Assembly: GCA_003354055.1 (NCBI GenBank)
Contig: PIVQ01000158.1
Coordinates: forward strand, 1-12,006
DNA: 12,006 nucleotides
Origin: Desulfobacteraceae bacterium
GTDB taxonomy: Bacteria; Desulfobacterota; Desulfobacteria; Desulfobacterales; Desulfobacteraceae
Reading direction: 5' to 3'
Shown here: one piece after another, positions 7,039 to 12,006 of the stretch
How the letters are laid out: each line of letters opens with the position of its first letter
Numbering within the stretch: position 1 is the stretch's first letter
Made by a program: the position numbers and the translations under genes
Notes under the pieces: generated by a model
What the model saw: the letters and a program-made list of their open reading frames with translations, nothing else
What the model was told of the DNA's origin: nothing
The model's database searches: none

Positions 7039-7353
7039 GTGATCAACAGAACGACTGTCATCGCTTTGGGATTGAAGCCCGTGACCCGGTCCATGTGTCA
7101 TGATTTTTATATAAAAATCAACTCCGAGTGTAAAAGCCCGGGTGCCATTAGAGAATCCATATCCTGGTGGCAGGCGGATAAAGACAAACTCAACCATCTC
7201 TGGTGGGTACTTAACTACCATTCAGACCATCTGGATCCGGACCGGAGCCTGAGAGCTTTTGTGGAAAATCATCTGGATACCCTGGCTGTGGGACAGAAAC
7301 CAGAACCTGTACCCAATACAGAAAATAAACTAAATCAGAAACTGGAAAATTAG
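7039..7353 (+). CDS. Hypothetical protein, 104 residues
   Basis: I do not recognise this protein. From the GTG at 7039 it reads (M)INRTTVIALGLKPVTRSM and so on. The N-terminal half is mixed. The middle is rich in Trp and His (SWWQADKDKLNHLWWVLNYHSDHLD) and probably helical. The last 20 or so residues are Pro/Glu/Asn-rich and likely disordered. Cys residues occur in MCHDFY and SECKSP. No signal peptide or clear membrane segment is visible. The excellent ribosome binding site and the full-length open frame support a real gene. A longer version from the ATG at 7009 (114 residues) is possible. It is convergent with the downstream GAF-PAS-HisKA gene, 54 bp away, and separated from the ACT-ABM gene by about 260 bp, so it is probably transcribed alone. 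Confidence 0.65.
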   Translation: MINRTTVIALGLKPVTRSMCHDFYIKINSECKSPGAIRESISWWQADKDKLNHLWWVLNYHSDHLDPDRSLRAFVENHLDTLAVGQKPEPVPNTENKLNQKLEN

Positions 7354-7372
7354 CTGTATAGATTTTCCAGTT
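7340..7372. terminator. Inverted repeat between convergent genes
   Basis: AACTGGAAAAT (7340-7350) and ATTTTCCAGTT (7362-7372) form an 11-bp perfect stem with an 11-base loop. It spans the last codons and the stop of the hypothetical gene and lies 35 bp from the stop of the convergent gene. It could work as a bidirectional terminator, but the stem is AT-rich and no strong T tract follows on either strand. Confidence 0.45.
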
Positions 7373-7407
7373 GGTTTACCCGCTGGTTTATCCGTCGGAG
7401 ACCCCGC

Positions 7408-8616
7408 CTATTCAACCTCAGGCGGTTCAAGACTGCCTGCCCCCCATATATCCACAATTTTGGTATTTCCCGGATATTCAACCGTCTTGTACTGGGTAAT
7501 ATTGGCAAGGGTGGTAGTGATTTTTCCCAATCGGTTGGCCTGGGATTTTATTGACTTCACGCTATTGCCTGAGGCAGCAGCTTCTGGGTCCATTTGCAAA
7601 AGTTCGGAATATCCGATAATGGCCTGGAGGGGCTGATTAATTTCATGGCAGACTGCCCCGGCCATTTCCAGGACTCCCTGGAGTCTCTCCCGTTCAAAGG
7701 TTTCTTTTTCAGCCGCCCTGCGTTCTGAAATATCGGTAAAGGTGCCGATTGTCCATGCCATGGGATTTTTACTGTCCGTTGAATTCAAACGGACATGGAC
7801 CGGAAACTGGGTCTTGTCCTGTTTGACCATATCCATTTCATAGTCAGCCTTTCCCCTGGTGGACAGCCCCTCATAAATCGTTTTGCCGGCAAACTTAAAA
7901 TCTTCTTCAACCGCATAGATTATTTGCACGCTCTGGTTCTGAAACTCTTTTTTACTTTCATACCCGAACATGCGCACCATCTCGGTGTTCACCCACTTGA
8001 ACACCCGGTCTTCCACCAGGGCAATGCCCACAGGTGAGGATTCCAGGATTTTTTCAAGAATCCGGCCCTGCTCCCAGATCTGGCTCTCAGCCTCTTTTCT
8101 TTCAATGGCCAGGGCCACATGCTGGGAAACGGAATTTAACAGGCTCAGATCTCCCGGATGGTAAGCGCTTTCAGACGAATAATCCTGAATGACCATGGCA
8201 CCGATGACCCGGTTATTAACGATCAGGGGTGCACCCAGCCAGATTTTGCTGACAACAGCCTCGTCTTCTTTTAGTTTGCCTACCAGTTCGAGGCTGTCCT
8301 TTTCATAAAAAATCATGGGGGATCTGGACTGGATTACCCGCCCGAGAAAAGAGGGAGAGCTGCTGAAATTTAAAATTGTTTTTGGATTATCATCCATTTC
8401 ATTGACATAAAAAGGAAAGGAAACCGCGTCCTGGGCATCATCGTGGAGAGCGATAAAAAAATTGTCCACCCGGAGAATTTTATTCAATGATTTGTGGATT
8501 ACCCCGTAGAGACCCTTAAGATTCCGGGTATGGGAAACCGCATTGGAGATTTCATACAGAACTGCAATTGTTTTCTCCAAACTTCGCTGGCTTTGGCTGT
8601 TCCCAGATTCTTTCAT
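7408..8616 (-). CDS. GAF-PAS-HisKA protein lacking an ATPase domain (paralogue B)
   Basis: A 402-residue cytosolic signalling protein. It contains a GAF domain (about 18-172, with KIWLGAPLIVNNRVIGAMVIQ), a PAS domain (about 183-300, with ILESSPVGIALVEDRVFKWVN and a TFTDISERR end), a short coiled linker, and a HisKA dimerisation/phosphoacceptor domain with H-box CHEINQPLQ (His 324). The protein stops 78 residues after that His, just past NITQYKTVEYPGNTKIVDIW. No N, D, F or G boxes of a HATPase_c domain exist in this frame, and none is seen in the 54 bp before the next gene. It may therefore be a dimerisation partner, a phosphoacceptor for another kinase, or a pure sensor. It lies 85 bp downstream of a close paralogue with the same architecture and is probably co-transcribed with it. 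The ATG at 8616 has only a weak ribosome binding site. Confidence 0.88.
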   Translation of the reverse strand: MKESGNSQSQRSLEKTIAVLYEISNAVSHTRNLKGLYGVIHKSLNKILRVDNFFIALHDDAQDAVSFPFYVNEMDDNPKTILNFSSSPSFLGRVIQSRSPMIFYEKDSLELVGKLKEDEAVVSKIWLGAPLIVNNRVIGAMVIQDYSSESAYHPGDLSLLNSVSQHVALAIERKEAESQIWEQGRILEKILESSPVGIALVEDRVFKWVNTEMVRMFGYESKKEFQNQSVQIIYAVEEDFKFAGKTIYEGLSTRGKADYEMDMVKQDKTQFPVHVRLNSTDSKNPMAWTIGTFTDISERRAAEKETFERERLQGVLEMAGAVCHEINQPLQAIIGYSELLQMDPEAAASGNSVKSIKSQANRLGKITTTLANITQYKTVEYPGNTKIVDIWGAGSLEPPEVE

Positions 8617-8630
8617 CCCGTACCATCCCG

Positions 8631-8644
8631 TCTGTAATTACAGA
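8631..8644. repeat. 14-bp perfect palindrome upstream of paralogue B
   Basis: The sequence TCTGTAATTACAGA is its own reverse complement and ends 15 bases before the ATG at 8616, inside the 85-bp gap between the two paralogues. It could be an operator or a small hairpin near the ribosome binding region. Next to it (minus strand, about 8614-8631) the octamer ACGGGATG occurs twice in tandem. Confidence 0.4.
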
Positions 8645-8701
8645 TAAATAGGGCGCATTATTCCACTAATATCTTATTTAATCAAGCCCTTTTCGCGAAT
8701 A

Positions 8702-9895
8702 TTAATTGGAGGATCGCCAAATATCAACAATGGTGGTATCACCTGGATATGAAATGGTTTTGTACCGGGTAATTTTAGAAAGCCGGTTGGTAATTTTGCC
8801 GATTCGATTGGCCTGAGACTTGATCTCTTTTAATGCTTTTGGAGAAACGGTCTCCGGAGACTCAAACAGGGTGGTATACCCGAGAATAGTCTGGAGGGGC
8901 TGATTGATTTCATGACATATGGCCCCGGCCATTTCCAGAACACCCTGAAGTTTCTCCTTTTCTACTCTTTCCTCATGAGCCCTTTCCAACCGGGAAAGAT
9001 CGGCAATGGTGGCAATGGTTTGTCTTTGGGGGGCGTCCTTGCCGGATTCGGTGATAATCATATGGGCCGTGAACCGGGAGCCGTCTTTACGAACCAATTC
9101 AAAATCAAAATCAGCCCGCCCTTTCAGCTTCAGGGCAGCCTGGATCATCTTGCCCGCCTTTTTATACTCTTCGTCCGAGGCATAGATAATGGAGGCCTCA
9201 TGGTCGGTAAGCCCTTCTTTTGAGTCATAACCGAGCATCTTCACCATTTGGGTATTCACCCATTTAAAAACCCGTTTTTCCACCAGACAGATCCCCACGG
9301 GCGAGGATTCCAATATGGTCTGGAGCACCTGCTGCTGTTCTTTGAGTTTACTTTCCGCCTCTTTTCTTTCAATGGCCAGGGCAATGTGCTGAGAGATTAT
9401 ATTCAACAGGTGAAGATCAGCCTCCTCATAGGCATCCGGAGACTCAAAACTCTGAATGGCCACGACACCGATCACCCGGTCTTTAATGATCAGGGGCGCA
9501 CCCAGCCAGATCTTGGAGACAGTCCCGATGACTTCCTGGTTCTGCTGCCTGGCAAAATCAATAATATCCTGCTCGTAATAAATCCGGGGCTGTCTTGAAT
9601 CAATGACCTTACCGGTGAGGGAAGCGGTTTCGCTGAAATTGAAAATTTCCTCAGGCATCGCATCCTTTTCATCCACATGATAGGGAAAGGTAATGGAATC
9701 TTTTTCCTCGTGGTGAAGTGCGATATAAATATTTTCAACAACCAGGATGGTATTCAGGGCCTTATGAATATTAACAAAAAGCTCTTCCAGGTTCCGGGTA
9801 TTGGAAACAGCCTGGGAAATTTCATAAAGAACTTCCAGGGTTTTTAACTCATTCTTTTTTTCCCCAAGCTTGTCTCTGGAGATCTCTGTTTCCAT
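8702..9895 (-). CDS. GAF-PAS-HisKA protein lacking an ATPase domain (paralogue A)
   Basis: A 397-residue protein with the same layout as its neighbour: GAF (about 22-176, KIWLGAPLIIKDRVIGVVAIQ), PAS (about 187-302, TILESSPVGICLVEKRVFKWVN), then HisKA with H-box CHEINQPLQ (His 328). It ends 69 residues after the His, right after KITRYKTISYPGDTTIVDIW plus RSSN. The two proteins align almost end to end and share the terminal YPG-x-T-x-IVDIW element, so loss of the ATPase domain is not a random truncation. The H-box and the Glu after the His, typical of functional kinases, are kept. The ATG at 9895 is preceded by TAGGGA about 6 bases upstream. A candidate -24/-12 promoter sits 54-69 bp upstream, facing the divergent sigma-54 activator. 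Confidence 0.88.
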   Translation of the reverse strand: METEISRDKLGEKKNELKTLEVLYEISQAVSNTRNLEELFVNIHKALNTILVVENIYIALHHEEKDSITFPYHVDEKDAMPEEIFNFSETASLTGKVIDSRQPRIYYEQDIIDFARQQNQEVIGTVSKIWLGAPLIIKDRVIGVVAIQSFESPDAYEEADLHLLNIISQHIALAIERKEAESKLKEQQQVLQTILESSPVGICLVEKRVFKWVNTQMVKMLGYDSKEGLTDHEASIIYASDEEYKKAGKMIQAALKLKGRADFDFELVRKDGSRFTAHMIITESGKDAPQRQTIATIADLSRLERAHEERVEKEKLQGVLEMAGAICHEINQPLQTILGYTTLFESPETVSPKALKEIKSQANRIGKITNRLSKITRYKTISYPGDTTIVDIWRSSN

Positions 9896-9948
9896 TTATT
9901 TTCCCTAAATCCTGATTTTCCTTGTTTTGGGTTTGATTTTTGTTTCAT

Positions 9949-9964
9949 AACAAGGTATGTGCCA
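9949..9964 (-). promoter_or_regulatory. Candidate sigma-54 (-24/-12) promoter for the GAF-PAS-HisKA pair
   Basis: On the minus strand TGGCAC (9964-9959), five bases, then TTGTT (9953-9949) matches the TGGCAC-N5-TTGCW consensus in spacing. The only change in the conserved core is T for C at -12. The start would be about 40 bases before the ATG at 9895. The divergent neighbour encodes a sigma-54 activator, which supports the call. No TGT-N10-ACA NifA enhancer was found in the nearby sequence. Confidence 0.5.
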
Positions 9965-9998
9965 GTATAGCAGCAGCCCTGTTAAAAGAGTAGAAATT

Positions 9999-10004
9999 TA
10001 TAAT
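9999..10004 (+). promoter_or_regulatory. Candidate -10 element of the sigma-54 activator gene
   Basis: A perfect TATAAT lies 32 bases before the ATG at 10036, in a very AT-rich stretch. No convincing -35 hexamer is present at 15-19 bases upstream, so the promoter would be weak or activator-dependent. Confidence 0.3.
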
Positions 10005-10035
10005 ATTAAAATAAAAGATACCTGGATTGCCCCTT

Positions 10036-11556
10036 ATGAAGTCCATCGAAGAAACCTCCCTCCTTTACGAAATAAGTGAATCCCTGAACCAGCACATGGA
10101 CATGAAAAAGTCCCTGTTCAAGGTCCTGAGTGTATTATCCGAATCCCTGAACCTAATCCGGGGGATAATTTTCCTGACCAATACGGAATCCGGTGAAATC
10201 CGCATAGAAATTGCTCACGGCATTTCTGAGGAAAAAACAAAACAGATAAAGTACTTACCGGGAGAGGGCATCATCGGCCAGGTCATTCAAACGGGAAAAC
10301 CTGCCGTCGTCCCCAGAATAAGTGAAGAGCCTCTTTTTCTGGACAAAACCCATTCACGAAACCTGACCCAGGGCCAGGACTATTCCTTTATCTGCGTTCC
10401 CATAAAAAAAGGGGATCGTGTGGTAGGCGCCATCAGTGCGGACCGCCCCTATGAGGGCAAACGCTCCCTGCTCAACGGAGAAAAACTTCTCTCTGTTGTG
10501 GCCACGATGGTGGCCCACCATGTAATCAATATCGAAACCATCCGGGTGGAAAAAGAACAGCTGAAAACCGAAAATATCCGGCTTAAATCCGAGCTGGAAA
10601 ACAAGTACAGCTTTACCAACATTATTGGAAACTCCAATAAGATGCGTGAAGTACTCCAGATGATCTCCCAGGTCTCATCCTCATCCGCCACGGTCCTTAT
10701 TCGCGGAGAGAGCGGTACCGGTAAGGAACTGGTGGCCAACGCCATCCACTACAACTCGGCACGAAACAAGAACCCCTTTATCAAGATCAATTGCGCCGCC
10801 ATCCCGGAAAACCTCATTGAAAGTGAATTGTTCGGCCATGAAAAAGGAGCATTTACAGGCGCCTCCCGCCTGAAAAAAGGAAAATTTGAACTGGCCAACA
10901 AAGGCACTATTTTCCTGGACGAAATCGGCAATATGGACCTTTCAGCCCAGGTCAAACTACTCAGGGTTCTCCAGGAAAAAGAATTCGAAAGGGTGGGCGG
11001 TTATAAGCCCATCAAGACTGACGTCAGAATCGTGGCCGCTACCAACTCCAATCTGGAAGAGAATGTCCAGAATGGTAAATTCAGGGATGACCTTTATTTC
11101 CGCCTCAATGTTTTTCCCATCTACATCCCATCTCTGCGCATGAGAAAAACAGATATCATTCTCCTGGCAGACCACTTTCTTGAAAAATACAGAAAAGAAC
11201 ACGGCAAGGACATCAAGCGGATCACCACCCCGGCCATTGACATGATGATGGAATACCACTGGCCCGGCAATGTTCGGGAACTTGAAAACTGTTTGGAGCG
11301 GGCCGTGATTCTCTGCAACGAAGGCGCCATCCACTCCTATCACCTGCCCGCCACCCTCCAGACCGGGACCAAATCCAAAACCCTGCCCCTGTCTCTGGAA
11401 AATGCAGTGGCCAACCTGGAAAAGGAAATCCTCATGGATTCCCTGAAAAACACCCGGGGCAACATCAACAAAGCCGCCAAACTCATCAACATCACGGTGA
11501 GAAAATTTTCCTACAAGGCTACCAAGTATACTATTAATTATAAGGATTATCGGTAA
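10036..11556 (+). CDS. NifA-like sigma-54-dependent transcriptional activator
   Basis: A 506-residue enhancer-binding protein. An N-terminal GAF domain (about 10-165, opening [19 protein letters not shown]) is followed by a helical linker (165-190). Next is a sigma-54 AAA+ domain with Walker A GESGTGKE (224-231), the sigma-54-contacting GAFTGA loop (271-276), Walker B IFLDE (292-296) and [15 protein letters not shown] at its end. The C-terminal Fis-type HTH (about 455-506, [19 protein letters not shown]) binds DNA. The layout and GAF-AAA similarity match the NifA group, but the recognition-helix region is unusual ([19 protein letters not shown]). The inter-domain linker lacks the C-x4-C motif of oxygen-sensitive NifA. 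No nif gene is present nearby, so no symbol is assigned. ATG 10036 is preferred to the TTG at 10027; neither has a strong ribosome binding site. It is divergent from a gene with a candidate sigma-54 promoter. Confidence 0.9.
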   Translation: MKSIEETSLLYEISESLNQHMDMKKSLFKVLSVLSESLNLIRGIIFLTNTESGEIRIEIAHGISEEKTKQIKYLPGEGIIGQVIQTGKPAVVPRISEEPLFLDKTHSRNLTQGQDYSFICVPIKKGDRVVGAISADRPYEGKRSLLNGEKLLSVVATMVAHHVINIETIRVEKEQLKTENIRLKSELENKYSFTNIIGNSNKMREVLQMISQVSSSSATVLIRGESGTGKELVANAIHYNSARNKNPFIKINCAAIPENLIESELFGHEKGAFTGASRLKKGKFELANKGTIFLDEIGNMDLSAQVKLLRVLQEKEFERVGGYKPIKTDVRIVAATNSNLEENVQNGKFRDDLYFRLNVFPIYIPSLRMRKTDIILLADHFLEKYRKEHGKDIKRITTPAIDMMMEYHWPGNVRELENCLERAVILCNEGAIHSYHLPATLQTGTKSKTLPLSLENAVANLEKEILMDSLKNTRGNINKAAKLINITVRKFSYKATKYTINYKDYR

Positions 11557-11593
11557 CAGGTATTCATATACATAGAAATAAGCAAGGAGAGTT

Positions 11594-12006
11594 GTGATCT
11601 CAGCCGAAGAAAAAATTAAAAAAATCACATCATATTTTCACAATATTTCGAATATATCTTCATCCGATTTATCTATAATTAATAATATATTTTATCCGTC
11701 CACAGTAAAAAAAAACGAATTTTTTGTAAAAGAAGGAGAAAATTCTGACAAGTTTGGATTCATTATTTCTGGAACCTTTCGATACTTTTATATCGATAAG
11801 GATGGAAAGGAATATACAAAGTATTTTGCCCTTGAAAATGATTTACTCATTGCCTATTCGGCAATTCTTTTAGGTGAGGTATCAAAATTTTATATTGAAG
11901 CCCTTGAAAACTCGGAAATTCTTATCTCAAGTTTCAACTCATTTAATGAGTTGACTGAGAATAACTTAAGCTGGAATAAAATTGCCAGAAAATTAATAGA
12001 ACAACA
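11594..12006 (+). CDS. Crp/Fnr-family regulator, N-terminal part (cut by window end)
   Basis: An open frame of 137 codons runs from a GTG at 11594 to the right edge. AAGGAG (11584-11589) sits 4 bases before the GTG and supports this start. The part seen resembles the cyclic-nucleotide-binding beta-roll of the Crp/Fnr superfamily: VKKNEFFVKEGENSDKFGFIISGTFRYFYIDKDGKEYTKYF, then DLLIAYSAILLGEVSKFYIEALENSEILI. No Fnr-type N-terminal Cys cluster and no obvious cAMP-binding RxS motif are visible. The C-terminal HTH would lie beyond the window. It starts 37 bp after the sigma-54 activator gene, so it may be co-transcribed. Its codon use is strongly AT-biased; three 60-base lines counted by eye gave about 22-30% GC, clearly below the gene upstream. 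This may reflect transfer. Confidence 0.75.
   Translation, partial: MISAEEKIKKITSYFHNISNISSSDLSIINNIFYPSTVKKNEFFVKEGENSDKFGFIISGTFRYFYIDKDGKEYTKYFALENDLLIAYSAILLGEVSKFYIEALENSEILISSFNSFNELTENNLSWNKIARKLIEQ

Noticed and set aside
7354..7407. Remnant of a HATPase domain downstream of paralogue B
   Set aside because: Only 54 bases separate it from the convergent gene, and paralogue A ends at the same point with no remnant, so truncation by frameshift is unlikely.
10957..11628. A 223-codon open frame on the minus strand opposite the sigma-54 activator gene
   Set aside because: It lies antisense to conserved AAA+ and HTH motifs, and its translation (Gly, Phe and Val rich, no recognisable domain) looks like a shadow of the real gene.
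1..12006. CRISPR arrays, tRNA or rRNA genes, insertion sequences
   Set aside because: No regularly spaced repeats, tRNA-like cloverleaf ends, rRNA-like stretches or transposase-like frames were noticed on either strand.

Overview
The window looks like chromosomal DNA of an anaerobic Gram-negative bacterium, most plausibly a sulfate-reducing Desulfobacterota of the Desulfobacteraceae type. This is an inference from gene content: late cobamide biosynthesis with a CbiR remodelling enzyme, GAF/PAS proteins with a terminal HisKA domain, and a sigma-54 activator. Moderate base composition and general protein resemblance agree with it. No rRNA, tRNA, CRISPR, insertion sequence or phage gene is visible.

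Region 1 (1-5141, minus strand) is a tightly packed cobamide operon read right to left: cobU, a radical SAM protein overlapping it by 1 bp, cobS, a CobD-type threonine-phosphate decarboxylase, cbiB, and a cbiR-like gene that runs off the left edge. Together they make the aminopropanol-phosphate linker, attach it to the corrin ring, activate the cobinamide phosphate and condense it with an alpha-ribazole-type base. CbiR would cut imported cobamides back to adenosylcobinamide phosphate, the substrate CobU needs, so the operon reads as de novo completion plus salvage/remodelling. A sigma-70-like promoter with an overlapping dyad lies just upstream of cobU. No B12 riboswitch was recognised there.

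Region 2 (5142-7407) begins with a divergent plus-strand pair: a transglutaminase-like protein, then a fusion of an ACT-type domain with an antibiotic-biosynthesis-monooxygenase-like (ABM) domain. An AT-rich intergenic stretch with two hairpins follows, then an unrecognised 104-residue protein whose start is set by a strong ribosome binding site.

Region 3 (7408-12006) is a signalling and regulatory block. Two tandem minus-strand paralogues have the order GAF-PAS-HisKA and both end right after HisKA, with no ATPase domain. Divergent from them is a NifA-like sigma-54 activator (GAF-AAA+-Fis HTH), and the paralogue pair has a plausible -24/-12 promoter facing it, which suggests a local circuit. 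Behind the activator lies the start of an AT-rich Crp/Fnr-type gene cut by the right edge.
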